Positions 13,618 through 26,200 of a stretch of 64,000 bases of DNA are shown in pieces. Each line of letters opens with the position of its first letter. The first letter of the stretch is position 1. The stretch lies in the NCBI GenBank assembly GCA_020086605.1, contig JACBWW010000017.1:14561559-14625558 (forward strand). Direction: 5' to 3'. A program made the position numbers and the translations under genes. The stretch is from Lanius collurio. Taxonomy: Eukaryota > Chordata > Aves > Passeriformes > Laniidae. The notes beneath the pieces are model-generated. The model was given only the letters and a program-made list of their open reading frames with translations. It did not search any database and was not told the DNA's origin.

Positions 13618-13835
13618 TAGTATTCCAAACAGTAATTGAGAATCCCTATTTCTATGAAAGACTGTGAAAGGGCATCAACTTCCCAGCATAAATTTAAGTT
13701 TCAAGAGGACAACTTGATATTTTTGCTCAAAACATAATTTTTTTTAATCAGTTTTGTGGCAAGCCCTTTAGCTAATAGCTTGCAAATTGTTGTTTGAGTT
13801 GTGTCATCTTGTCTTCTTAACAATTGCATTTGCAA
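13618..13835 (-). repeat. Right arm of the 218-bp near-identical inverted repeat
   Basis: This is the inverted partner of 11852-12069, separated from it by a 1,548-bp spacer (12070-13617). Both arms are the same length, with a single substitution and no indel. In the PIP4K2A primary transcript the two arms could pair into a long, nearly perfect duplex closing a 1.5-kb loop. Confidence 0.97.
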
Positions 13836-14536
13836 ACAAGGATGAGCTCATGTGTAAAGCATGCCTCACAATTCATCCAAATACAAAGATCTTACAGTGC
13901 TTTATAATTTTCTTTTGGCTTGGGATTGGATTTTATTTTTGTGTGCCATTTGCTACTAGAAGTGTTTAGCTTGTCAAAAATCTCCACTACAAATAAGTCA
14001 TATTTCTATTATTCTATTTTCCTTTTCATTAATGGGCATAATATATTTGTACGTATTATGACATTTGACCTATCTTTTAGGAGAATGAGAGATTATCGTG
14101 GCAGACATTATATCTGAGCTGCTTAATTTATTTTTGGCCTTTGATTATTTGGCACATTATGAGGTGTTAATTTTTGCACTCATTGAAATGTGTAAGGAGA
14201 TTCATGGGAACTTTAACCAAATCTGTAGAAATATGACTTTACGCTTGTCTGACAGTATACAGCAGCTGTTCTGGATATTCTAGACTGTGCAAATGTCCAA
14301 GAAACTTGAAAGACTTAAAAGCTTGCTTCAAAACAGTTGTGACGGGAGTGCCTTTTCAGAGCTTTTGTTATCAGTTCTTTAAACCCTGCCACTCCAAATT
14401 CTCAGAACAGGAGTGATAACAAAGCTGTAAAACTCCTTGTCTGGATTTTTGGATCCTGATACTCTAAATTTAAAACCAAACATGAATGGTCTTTGAAAAC
14501 CCTTTTTTTTGTTCTGTTTTAGGACTGTATTTGGTA

Positions 14537-14588
14537 TGTCACAATATCCTGTTTGGAGCTTTCTTGAGTGTGTCGCAATATCCTGTTT
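14537..14588 (+). repeat. Short direct repeat, 18 bp at 34-bp spacing
   Basis: tgtcacaatatcctgttt at 14537-14554 recurs as tgtcgcaatatcctgttt at 14571-14588 with one mismatch. No third copy is seen. Confidence 0.75.
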
Positions 14589-17039
14589 TCCATATGGATG
14601 CATGTTCTACAGACCTTCGCTGCCTACACAGATACTTTTGCTGTGAAAAACAGCAGCTAAGAAGTCTCAGGAAAATATCTGGGGTCTACTCTGGAATTTT
14701 TTGTTTGCTTGTTTTAATTCAAAGACAGACTATAAGATTTCAGAAAGGTCTTGCTATTCTTTTTGATAAAAGGTAAAAACTGTCATTGAGGTGTTAATTT
14801 CTCAGTATTGCTAAATATGATATTTATTTAATACTTCTGCAGAGTATTTCAGATATTCTATGGTTAGTACTTTAGGAAAAGTATATGTTAAGGCAGTGTG
14901 GGATACTTTTGATTCAGTTGGGCCTACTTTTCTAGTATTAAATTATTGAATTTCATTGAAAGCCAAGAATCTAATTACAAGCATCATCTGAACTATAAAA
15001 ACCTAAAGCTGCTCTGGTAATTTCTTCTGTAAAACATTTGTTCTGTAAGACATGTAAAACTTAGATTCTTTTATGTAGCTGCCTATTACCTGGCAGCAAG
15101 GTGGTTTAAATTGTTTTTTTAATTTTTTTTTTCTCTTCATAAACCTTAAATTGAAATTATTCTAAAGACTCAGAGAAGGTTAAATGCTTTACCCTCTGTT
15201 TTTCTTAGTCATATAATTGCATTAATTTCAGAACTTGACTCTGAATAGGTAACTGGAAATTCCTTATACAGAAGTTTTTTATGCCTTCTAAAGTCTAGCA
15301 CATTGTGAAATTTAAAAAAAAAAGAAAAAGCCTGTATAGTTTTTACCTTGCGTGGTGGGGGAGGAAGGTAGGGGAAAGAGATGAAGTTTTGTGTGATTGA
15401 ATGATGAAAACCTCATTTAAAACAAATTAAGAAGTATTTTGCTGAACTGGTTTATTTCTCTATAACAGAACTCAGCTTAACCTTTTATTTCTCTTGCAAG
15501 AATGGGTTTGAGTGTAATTTAAACTGTCAAATGACATTTATCAAATGATGGTTTTGCCCTGTAACAGGCAAATGTCTTCCACAAAATTGATTAGCTGCTG
15601 ACCTTATCCACCCTTTTCAGACCCTTCAAGGTAGATTTCAAAGAGTTGTAAAATAATCACTTCACTTTCAGTTTATACTTCAGCACAAGGCATTTACTGT
15701 CCTGGTAGCAATACCTCAGTGTGTTCCACATCTGGGAAGGAGAGGATGTAAATGCCTGCCTATAGCTCTGCCTGTCACCACTTGGCCTGTTGTGCTTAAC
15801 CTAAACCTCTACTCCTTACAAAATAGTAACAGCTTTGGGAATGGCTTTTTACAGGACAATAGAATGAATAAGTTTAAGAAACTTTGTCTTCTAGGTGACT
15901 ATGCTCTAGTGATCAGGAAAATTATCTGGTAAGACCTGCAGGGTGTTTCAGTATCAAGAAGGTGCTGGAAGAATGAGAAATAATAATCTCCTAAATGTGA
16001 GATTTTATACCCCAAAGACCTTTCCACCCTTGTGTTCTTATTCTGCAGCCTTGTTTTGTACGACCAATCCATTAGAAGCCCAATAGGCTTGCTTTCATAA
16101 GCATTAACCTACCAGTAAGTGAATTAACTGTGCCATTGGGGAAGTCTGTGGCCTGTTCAAAATGGTGACTTTGTCCCAAAAATATTGTTTGATGTTTTTT
16201 CTCTTCAGATTTCTGTGCAAGTTTCTTTGCCAAAGATGAAGCTGTAATGCAGAAAGTAAAACCATGAACATAAAAATCTCAAAACTGCTGGTGGTGTTAA
16301 AAGTTCAGTTCTATTTTTAGACTCCACTAATTTCTTTCTTCCAAAGTCTCTACCACTCCCACTTCTTCCAAAATCAGTGTTTAAAAATACACAAATTTGT
16401 GAAAAATGCGCTTGACTTTCTCTTAGAGTAACAAACTGGTTGTAAAAAAGCTTGTTTGTGTCAGCTGATGAGACTGCTGTGAATTAGCTTTCAGTACAGA
16501 AAGAGAGCTGGGAGATAAACAGCTGAAAAGAAAGTAGCACTTCCACAACTTCTGCCACATCCAGCATCAGGAGCAGCAGGGATTTTCCTGTGTGTGAAAC
16601 TGCCAAGCCCTGTAACTGCGACTGAGATGTTTCATCAGGCTGTTCCGTGTGAAAACACCTTCATCCCTCCATAGTTTCAGCAAGTCTGGTGGGCTGATAT
16701 GTTAAATTGAAAGGAAACAGTATCTACGGTGTATACTAAGGCTGCAACATTAAATGCAAAAAACTCCATAGAGGATGGAGGCTTTAAATAAGAAGAGGGT
16801 TTCAAAAGAAACCACTGGGCATTGCTAAGCAGTCTGAGTGTGATTTGTGATCTACATGAGATTAAATTTTGGACATTGTGCATAGCTTCTTTGGGTTTTT
16901 TATGGGGTTGTTTTTTGTTGGTTGGTCGGTCAGGTGGTTGATTTGGGTTTTTTAATGAGTAATACCAGCTGTGTTACATAGGTTTCTTGCTGTAGGATCA
17001 TAGCAATAGGCATCAGCTTGTATCTGTTGGAGAACAGGA

Positions 17040-17480
17040 TTATTGTTCTGACTCCTCTAGCTAAACATGTAATATATGCTGTAAATTGCCTTTATTATAT
17101 GCTGTTTAAATATCTCATTGTCTGCTTTGCATACAAGCAATTTATTGCTGCTTATGTTCTGACAGAATGAAAACTAATGCTTAATTATGCATTGCCTTAG
17201 TAATGTGGTGTTTAGGGTGAATGTATCTGAATTAAATAAGGGCCATTAATAATGCCTAACAATTTATGATATATTCATTGCTTGATTTCAAATCATATAA
17301 ATTAGAGAAGCTTATTTGAAATGTCACCAATATAAGATGGCTTTGTGGGAACACCTCTCTGTGTGCTAATTTCAGAATCATTACCAGCTGAGTCTTACTA
17401 TTTATTCAATGTCCAGTAGGCTTTTATTATTCCCTTATTTGCAGTTTAATTACACCCTCTGTTTTCCTGACAGTGTGAAT
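17040..17480. promoter_or_regulatory. AT-rich block dense in homeodomain/POU-like core motifs, possible conserved element
   Basis: The block has many TAAT/ATTA cores, including cttaattatgcattgcc near 17180, gccattaataatgcc near 17240 and gtttaattacacc near 17445. It contains few simple repeats. Such texture is typical of conserved noncoding enhancers near developmental genes, but base composition alone will also produce many TAAT cores. No conservation data are available here. Confidence 0.2.
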
Positions 17481-19025
17481 TCAATCCTAAACCTGCAGGA
17501 GCAAAATGAGGTGCAATCAGTTGGTTTTTGCCTGAAAGCTTCTTTTTGCTTTGGCCGCCTCCTGTGACTGAGCTACCACTCTGAGCCACAGTTTTTTTGT
17601 ATGTGTGTTTAAAGGGGCAATGGCTGCCTAAAGCTTTTAAAATTCTTCTGTCTTAAAGCTTGTAAGTTATTGGGAGATGTTTCCAACTCGTATAACCACC
17701 TGTGTTTATACTAATACCACAGAAGATACTAAATTAATTACTTAAAGGGAGGTTTCTGGGTCACTTATTAATATCGTGTATGCATGAGTTTACAAATGTT
17801 ATTAATGCACAAGGTGTTTATACATAATATGCACGGTTACTGTGCAACAAATATTTTGGTCATTCATATTTAAAATGGTACATTCACTAAGGCTATTATA
17901 TGGGATTTAAATTCCTCAAAGATACTGTCCATTTCAAAAAGGACAAACTGCTGCAAAATTTTGCATTGACAACAATAATTTTAAGGCAATTAAAGGATGT
18001 AGGTTGCAGGACTAAAAGAATTTTTCTTTTCAATATGATGCACATGCATTTATTATAGAGGTGCTGTGCATGTGGGTTCTCAGATGTAATTGTAGTTAAA
18101 TGAGTGTTTGATCCTGAGCCCTCAGTCCTCTGTCCAGTGAGCACTTTTTGCTTCATTTATGCTTTGCAATTATCTCTTGTGGGAAATTGTTTCTTGCTTA
18201 TGATTTTATTACATTCAAAAGCACTCCTTAGAGGAAAATGGGTATTTCTTAGGTAATTATTACAGCTATTGTAACACAGTTTCTGTTGTAATTGGGAGTA
18301 CTGAACTTTCAACCTCTCACACACATCTCATTTGCTATTGCTAAGAGAGATAGTGAATATACTATATATAGTAAATATAACTGTATTTAATGGGTAGCAT
18401 AGTACTTGTCAAAGGTATCACATGCACCCTAACACATTTTTTGTTGTGCTTAACTTTCAAACTCAGAAAAAGCAGCAAAATATTCATTTGAGATAAGTTG
18501 GCAGACTCAAAATGTTTTCTTTGCATTTCATATTCAGTGTCTTTCAGATGTGACTATTTCTTCACACAGTGATGGCAAAGTAGAGAATTGATCCCTCTGA
18601 CCTTTCCCCTTTTCTTTTAGCTTTTCAAGAGCTATTTGGGGGAGGGAGGGTGTCATGGATATTGTTTCTTTTCCCTCCCCCCCTACAATGTGGTTCCAGT
18701 TTCCACCAAGATCTAATGACACGGGTATTTCATTCTGTCTTGTGTGCCTTTTCCAGTCTGGCCTCATCAAATTTATCCAAAAATGTGCTATTGCACAAAG
18801 AAGCAGACCTTATACTTGAAAAGTATAAATTAATTTTAAAAGGTTTAAATTAATTAATGGCCTGTACTGCTGGGATGTGCCATTACTTAGCTGGTGTGCT
18901 ATGCCAAAGGTCATTTCTACTATGTGTTCATCACCTGCTTTTTTAATTTTCCTATTCTGCTAGAAAGCAATTCCCAAAATTATTAGAAAAATTATTTCTA
19001 CTTACCTCAGAGTTGGATTAATCTT

Positions 19026-19148
19026 AAAAAAAAAAAACAAACCCAAAAAGCCAAAGCAACCAACCAGAAACACCAACAAAAAACCAAAAAAAAACCAACA
19101 AAAAAAGCACCCTGAAAAATTCACCCCTCCTGAAAAAAAAAAAAAAAA
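19026..19148 (+). repeat. A/C-rich low-complexity tract
   Basis: Runs of A are interspersed with CC and CAA (for example aaacccaaaaagcc and aaaaccaacaaaaaaa), ending in a run of 16 or more A. It looks like a degenerated poly-A or simple-sequence expansion. No recognisable retroposon body lies immediately upstream. Confidence 0.8.
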
Positions 19149-21645
19149 GTCAAACCTTCTGTTAGTGTGCATTTTTCTGCTTGACTAGGGAGCGGGGAAG
19201 AGTGTACATTCACATCTTGTTGGGAACTTCTTAGGAGAAGTATTTGGGAATTTTTTTCCTAAAATCAAAGAATCTCCAAAGTGTGCACATACAAAGGCTT
19301 TTTCGTTCCACTGTGTAGGTGATGCTTGTAAGGCCTACAGGCACAAGTAAAACTATACTATTACATAGCACAAATTTAAATATCCACAGCATGAAAGCTA
19401 ATATATAGATGCACGCAGAGAAACTTTATATCAGCAAGTTAAGAGAGTACACATGAAAAATTGATCAGTGCAGTTTTGATAATCTAAAATTCAAATTTGC
19501 AAATGAACCTTGTTGTTGTAGATAGTTAAAGATATTTGAATTCAGCATTTTTTTTGACAGTATTCAGCAGAAGGTATTCTTGGGATCACTTTGGTCAGGA
19601 TTGTTTCTGCATGTAGGTTTCTGCTACTCTTCATTCAAGTGTGAAATCTGTTGTGTGATCTGGCAATCTGAAAGAGATGGTAATTCTGTAAAACAAATTC
19701 AGAATTTCATACGTCTGTAATATATCTACATGTCCCTAGTTTCAGTTGTACAGCAGCTAGACTGGTTCTGCAGACTCGTGAACTGCCTTGTGGCTTCAGG
19801 GTGAGATTGATGTACAGCAGCATCAACTTCGGTAAAGAGCATCTATGTTGGATGTAGTGATTTTTCAATCGATGTTTTGTTATTTTATGTTATATTTAAT
19901 GATGTGTCATCGTGATTTATTAGGCTTGTACAGCTGTGTTTTCAAAAATTTATTGGAGTTTCCTCTTTCTCTTCCTTTGGAGTGGGGAAAGAGCATTCTT
20001 CCTACAGCTCCAAGGAGTGGAGCACTTTGAGCTTATCCCAGACATCTTTCTCTTTCCTTTCTCTGCTCTGCTTATAGCTGCCATGCTTCTATCTAGAACT
20101 TTTCAGGGCTTTCCAAAGAAACCTTTTGTAAAATTCAACAGATCTTAGCGGGTTTCATGTGGGTTGCAAGGATCTGAATGATAAAAATGAAACATGGTAG
20201 GAACAGTACTGGGGCTTTAAAGTATTGAAAGGTAAGGAGACCACCTGACCTGCCTGTGTTGGTTTCTTTCTTCTGCTTAAGAGCTAGAAGACTCTTCACT
20301 CTTCTTATTTTGTTTAACTTCAGTTCTGCTAAAGGTCATACTTGCAGGCAGTGTGTTTTTTTCCCCCCAGTATTTTTAACCTATAACTGCTTCAGTGAAG
20401 GTTTCTCTAAAAGCTTCTCTTAAGCAGGGTAGAATTTACCAGCAATTAACGTCTTCCTAGTTGAAAATCAATGTATAAGCAGTGCTAGGGAGCAGAGGAG
20501 CACAGCTGCGCTGCTACATCCAGCCCCAGTGTGCATTTCCGTTCATGTAGAGTAGGGCTTCCCTCTCAACCCTGTAGAAAACTGCCAGGAAAAAATGTGC
20601 TCTATATGAGCAAAAAGATTTGACTGGGTAAATTGAGATGCATGACCAGAGTGCTATAAAAACATGGATAAAACGTGTGTCATGGGTATTTGGTGACTGT
20701 TGTTGTAATGGGTATCTCATTCCTGGTTTGAAAGGACCATTGCAAGCTTAACAATTCTCTGTCTTGTATTTATCATGTTTTAGTTAAACTTGAGTAAAGT
20801 AAGGGTAGATTAATACATGCAATACTAAAAACGTGCCAACAAACTAGGTCATGGTAAAGTTGTCCACATTTTATAATAGAGGTGTGGTCAGAAGTAAGTT
20901 AGAAATGTAAGTGGAAAAATCCTAATCTGGGGAATGCTGACAATGTTCATTTCAAAGCTAGAAAGAATAGGTGCTCCACATAAATGTAAGAAAATAAGGA
21001 AAACCTTAGGACTTACATGCACATCTATTTCTAAGCAAAAAATTACCTGTTTAAATGGTTTGTCCAACTTGAACAATCAAAGAAATGCCTGAATATTGTG
21101 ACTTACAAAATCTTGTCTGAGTTTTGAACTAGTGTAAGCAACAAACCTCTGCTTACTGAGCTGAAAGTATGAGCATTCACATGGATGTGAAATTTCACTT
21201 TGTTTTCTATAAACAGTTCAAGACACAGGCATGTAAGATGACTTCCTAAATTGCAGGGGTAAACAGTCATTGGAAATAAAGAAGTTGAATTATCTTTGGA
21301 AAGCACAGCTTGACTGACAAAACAAGAACAATGTGTTGGTATAGGAGACCATTTTGCTGACATCGTCGTTGACCTTCCATAAAAAATACAATCCAGGTGT
21401 GCTTTGAAGCACTTTTTTATTTCTGAAACAAGTATAAATGTGGAATGCTGTTTATTCTTTTCCAAAGTGTCACTCTTGAGATAGTATTTGATCTGTAGAG
21501 AATAAAACTGCTTTTGCATTCTTCCATTACTTGCATTCAATCCTGGGACATATCCACAAGAAATAGTAGACTTTCAGAATTAAGACACATATATGTAGCA
21601 TCTTTTCAAAGACATCAGCAACTAAATATATTCTGTTTTCTCTAG

Positions 21646-21743
21646 ATCAATGAACTGAGCCATGTTCAAATCCCTGTTATGTTGATGCCAGATGATTTCA
21701 AAGCCTACTCAAAGATAAAGGTGGACAATCACCTTTTCAACAA
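21646..21743 (+). CDS. PIP4K2A: PIP4K2A coding exon 2 (human numbering)
   Basis: This exon encodes 32 complete codons plus two bases of a split lysine codon, from [10 protein letters not shown] to HLFNK, human residues about 49-81. The gene product phosphorylates phosphatidylinositol 5-phosphate on the 4-position to give PI(4,5)P2. It acts as a dimer in the cytosol, on internal membranes and in the nucleus. The segment lies near the N-terminal start of the kinase fold. The acceptor is ttttctctag and the donor is AA|gtaagt. The exon begins in phase 0 and ends in phase 2, and the lysine is completed by the first base of the next exon. Paralogue choice: SHVQIP matches the alpha form, whereas the beta form has SNVPVP and the gamma form has VMLLPDDFKASSK (sequences recalled, not searched). 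The exon with the start codon is not in the window. Confidence 0.96.
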
Positions 21744-22846
21744 GTAAGTACAGGTAACAATTTTGTGTAGAAGTGGATAGTGGCTGTGATATTTTTATGA
21801 AGTACTATGAACTCTGTTATTTTTCAGTGCATGGGACTGAAGTTTTGATGATTAAGTTAATCCTGAGATAAACATAACCATCTGTGCTGTTCTAAAAAGC
21901 AACAGCAAAGGCTGCTGGGTAGAATTTTTCCTCCATATGGTTTATTATTGCCTTATGAGTATCTTAGATATTGAAGGTGATCCTTTCTTGTTGTGGTTAT
22001 TTATGGCTGGTATAAGCATTTATTTGTGAATTTTAAAAACATAAATTCATGAGCACGTGCCCTTCATTAAGGGTAGTATTTGAATAAGAATGAAAATCTA
22101 AAGGCTGTATCAAATGTTCAGCTTTTTATTTTCCATAATACAAAATCATACCAATCATATAGAAGCTTCAAAAATATTAAGGTCATTTAATGTAATATCT
22201 ATTGTCTCTTAAAAATAAAATGCCCCATGAGCAGTATGTACAGACATATAATACTATTAGTATTGGTTTGTGTATAACTTGAATTTTATTCAAGAATATA
22301 TATGGAAAAGAAAAATTCTGCTACTTTGGGTCTTCTGCTCTGTGACAAAGGTCAAAATAACTTTTCTCTTGTACAAGTCTAAAATGAGCACTAGGATGTT
22401 AAAATTAGTTCTGTATTGAACAAGTCAAATTTTCTTGAAGTTTTGGCACTTATTCTTTTTGATGTCACAGATGGTATAATAATTCTTGTATAATCAAATC
22501 TAATATTTCACCTTTGAAGTAAGTTTAGGGCAAGGGCAATGGGAAAGCATTCTTTTCTGCTTTTGAATCCATGTTTCAGAATTGTCAAAATACAATTTGT
22601 GTTCATTTCATCATTGTTGTAGTTCCTTAGCTACCACATAATGATGTTATAGCAAGCTAATAAACATTCATTAAACATTGTGAAGAAAAACAAAGTAACC
22701 TAATCTCATTGAAAAAAAGCATTAGAAGAGATTGTAAGAGGATTGTTACCCTCAGCTTTCTATGAACAGTGTTGAGACAAAATTCTCTAGAGTTACTTAT
22801 AATATATGCACAATAGTCAAGTTGAACTGCTTTTATCTTCTTTCAG
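21744..22846 (+). other. PIP4K2A: Intron 2 of PIP4K2A
   Basis: A 1,103-nt phase-2 intron, the shortest complete one in the window. The donor gtaagt is consensus and the acceptor ends ttctttcag at 22838-22846. The body is AT-rich. I see no repeat family, RNA gene or open frame of note in it. Confidence 0.93.
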
Positions 22847-22943
22847 AGAAAACATGCCAAGTCATTTCAAATTTAAGGAATATTGTCCAATGGTTTTCCG
22901 TAATCTAAGAGAGAGATTTGGAATTGATGATCAAGACTTTCAG
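22847..22943 (+). CDS. PIP4K2A: PIP4K2A coding exon 3
   Basis: A 97-nt exon. Its first base completes the split lysine codon, and the remaining 32 codons run from [10 protein letters not shown] to GIDDQDFQ, human residues about 82-113. The [17 protein letters not shown] segment is strongly conserved across type II PIP kinases and forms an N-lobe helix region ahead of the nucleotide-binding strands (family knowledge). ENMPSH and QDFQ match the alpha paralogue, where beta has ENLPSR and QDYQ. The acceptor is tttcag and the donor CAG|gtaagt is near-perfect. The exon ends in phase 0. Exons 2 and 3 together give 195 nt, an exact multiple of three, which supports both boundaries. Confidence 0.96.
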
Positions 22944-23243
22944 GTAAGTTCTCTTTAAAAAAGCCTAGATAGTGAAATAAACATTTCTGTTTTACCTCTT
23001 GGCCTGCTGAAGCTGTCTTCTGGTTCCTGCCCTTCTGCCATCTTTAGTCCTCTGTGTTTCCTATTAGAGTACCTCCATGTAAGCCACAATATTATTGAAG
23101 TTGCAGGGTAATATCCCTTGCAATAAGGAGGAAAAATAATGTCTGGACACTACTGACATGAGATTCTATATTCAGCTGAGTCACTTAGATCAGTTGCTTC
23201 AGTGGCCTGTCTGTATGAGATGTGGTTTCTGCAATGACCACAG

Positions 23244-23284
23244 CTCTTTTTTTGCCTTTTTTTTTTCTTTTTTTCCCCCCCCTC
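23244..23284 (+). repeat. Pyrimidine tract
   Basis: About 41 bases of C and T with a single G, beginning with T-runs and ending in a nine-C run followed by tc. It lies about 300 bp downstream of exon 3. Confidence 0.85.
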
Positions 23285-26200
23285 ATGCTCTTTTTGTTTA
23301 GAAGAGTGACCTGTAGCCTGCGAGCTTCATCTTGCTTCATCATGTCTCATTTTCCCGTTGTTAAGAGGATCTGGAAACAAATTGCTTGTGTAAAACAGAT
23401 ACAGCAAACCAAGAAACTGCTCTAGATTTGGCAGGGTTTTTCCATGCAGTCAGAGTTTCTTTCTGCCTTTGCAAAAGAAAGTCCTTAAGCTCTGCTTCAG
23501 CCTCATTTGCCAGTTCTCACTGACAGTTCCCTTTTCCATTAACAGTTCCTACAGCAGTGTTTCAGTCACAGGGATAATTCCTTCTGCAGTCGCACTGCAA
23601 GATGTCTTGTCCTAAAGAATACTTGCTGTGTAACCCAGTACTGCTTGCTCTCGTGCTCTTTTGCTCTTTTAAACTATTTTGATGTGAGCTGCAGTTGTAT
23701 TTATAATGTCACTAAGATACATTAAAAGAATTTTTAAGAAATGGTTTAAACTAACTAAACAAATTGTACAAAATGCATTTGTACAGTAACACTCCCATTC
23801 TTGCCAATGGAGCAAACTAAATGCTGCAGCCAAAATCTATATCTGAGTCCTTCAAAAATCCTTTTTACCAATTTTCCCCTTTTCAGTATCCAACAACATG
23901 TTAGAAAAGTGTAGGTGGGTTAAAACGTGCAGGGACGTAGATGGAGATCAGGTTATGGATGTCACTATACAGCCACTGTAACCTTGCCAAGACATTTTGC
24001 CAGTTGTGGGAGAAGAGGATTGTTGGTTTATTTTGGTGGAGCTGTCATGATTGTATTCCAGGATTTTTTATTATCCTATTTATGAAGAGCTGTTTAAAGG
24101 GAAATGCACCAAGACTGAGGCCAGCAGTTTAAACAGGCAGATCAGATTGCATCCCTGGTTCAGTTCTGGTCATGGACCAAGGAGGGCCCTATTGTTTGAG
24201 AAGTTACTTGATCCCTTTATATGAAGATTTCATTTTTTCTTGACAAAGGAAAGGGATGAGTGTCAAAGAAGGAAGACATGTGATTGCTCTTAAAATTATG
24301 ATGTCTACTCATGCTTGCTATCTTTAGAACATGGACTTTTGACATTACTAGACAATGGAAGTTACAGTTCAGTAAATATGTTGGAAGACTTAAAATGCTA
24401 TAGTGAGTTAAAACTGGCAAACTTGGCATAATCAAAAATGCTGCATTCCACAGCACTGTGAAACGTTTCCATCTGCACTGCTGTTCTGCAACAGAAATTC
24501 CTATTGTAACTATGTTATAGTGCTGTTTGGCTTTATTAATGATAACAATGATAAAACCACATTAAGGAACTGTCACTGGATAAACTGTCTATATTTTCAG
24601 ATTAAAACCAAAAGTACTTCTTTGTAGCTATGTGTTTTGGGTTTTTGGTAATGTAACCAACCAACAGTCCAAAATAAGAACATGTAACTACATCCTGATT
24701 TTTGATACAACAAAACTATGTATTAGAAAAAAATTTTAATGTTAGTATTTAAAGTACGTTTAGTGAAAACCAGAAGATAGCTAATATTAGTTTTAACCTG
24801 AGGGAAGACAATGTCTGCCTTCACTGTTGTTTTTTTCCTCAGCCCAAGCAATTTATCACTCTGAATCCTGTTTCTACTGGACTAATCTGATTAAAAAGAA
24901 AATAAATTAAGTGCTCAAAGTATTAATGTATTTTGAACTTGCTTTCAAAATTAAATTATCTTTACAGAATTAAACATAAAGAAAATTTGTGTCACCCCAT
25001 GTGCAAGATAGGGATTATCCCTATTAAAAGTAGAAGTTGCTTTCATTTTAATGTTACAGTCTCTGTGATTTAAAAAGGGAATCTAATTTTGACAAAAGGA
25101 GTTTCAGTATATAAACTTATTTTTAGAGAATCTTTATCTTCAAGGAAGTTATTTCAATTATCATTGATTAAAAGTATTGTCTTAGAATCAAACCTGAAAT
25201 TGAAAAATTCTTTGCCGTGTAGAAGTAAAGGAAAGCTTATGGAAGAAATATCAGGTTACTTTCTCTGGATAACTTTTCTTTATATAATGATTTTCAGGAA
25301 GGGAATCCTAGTCAATTGTGAGCAATGTCATTCCTATTATTGAGCCAGAAAGGATAGGTTTAGATAAATAAACTCAATTACCTTGTTCATTAGTCAGACA
25401 CATCAGTCACAGTCTCAAAGAACATTCTTTTTAAATGCCTTTGTTTTCAGAATGTTCTGCTGATATCCTTGATGAGTTGTTCCAGAGGGCAAATAGTCTT
25501 TCCTTATGAGTGAACACTAAAAACACCAAAACCTACCTTATGAAAAACATTGGTAGCGTATGCTCTAAGTAGTGGGTTATACTATTTTTAATTCTTTACA
25601 TTGTGTTTCTCATTTTATAGTAATTTTGTGGACTGCTTAAGCCATTGACTTAGTTCACATGTTGTATTAATTAAAATATGGGACTTGACTTATAGAGATC
25701 TCCTTTTCTCTCTGAAGAGAGATTTAAATCTCACAAAGTACATGTTTTTTCCTACAAGTAGTCTTGACTTCAGAGTCAGAGGAATTCCTTAAATTGTATA
25801 TAGTTCATGCCTTACAGGAAGCCATGTCTAATAATGGCAGAGTTCCTGGAATGAGCTCCCTTCCTTCACATGACACAAACCAACTCCCTTTTTTGTGATA
25901 TTTTTGTTAATCTGTCCTTCATTAGTCTATCTTCCATAACTAGTTAGGCATCTCCAAGAGATATTTAGTACTAAACTGGGATTGAAGTTTCATGGAGATA
26001 CGTGCATGGCTGCTAATGCTGAGTGTGGAATTCCTTGTGATTCATGCTTTATTGTGGACAGCAATGTAGAAAATATAGCATGAAGTTAGTGAAACTCTGA
26101 GTTTTATTCAAAGATTGCCTGTAGAAACTTGTTATGATAAACTAAGTCTTTAATCTATGTTACGAAATTTTGTTCTTATATAAAAAAACCCTTTAAAACA

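Larger units (their letters stand above)
1..21645 (+). other. PIP4K2A: Intron 1 of PIP4K2A (3' part; 5' end outside window)
   Basis: This is noncoding sequence upstream of the first recognisable exon. It ends in the acceptor ttttctctag at 21636-21645. No block resembling the first coding exon (the lysine-rich KTKTKKKHF segment of human PIP4K2A) was seen, so the window appears to begin inside intron 1. Open frames here are short, on both strands and without recognisable domains. Stretches 1-7879, 8823-10740 and 14600-19020 are ordinary AT-rich DNA in which I see no gene. The repeats at 7.9/8.8, 8.5, 10.9-11.1, 11.9/13.6, 14.5 and 19.0 kb are listed separately. The assignment as intron is inferred from the gene's strand and exon order. 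Confidence 0.85.

Noticed and set aside
1..21645. Search for exon 1 and a promoter of PIP4K2A
   Set aside because: No sequence encoding the N-terminal lysine-rich segment and no CpG-rich promoter-like region was seen. The first exon must lie upstream of the window.
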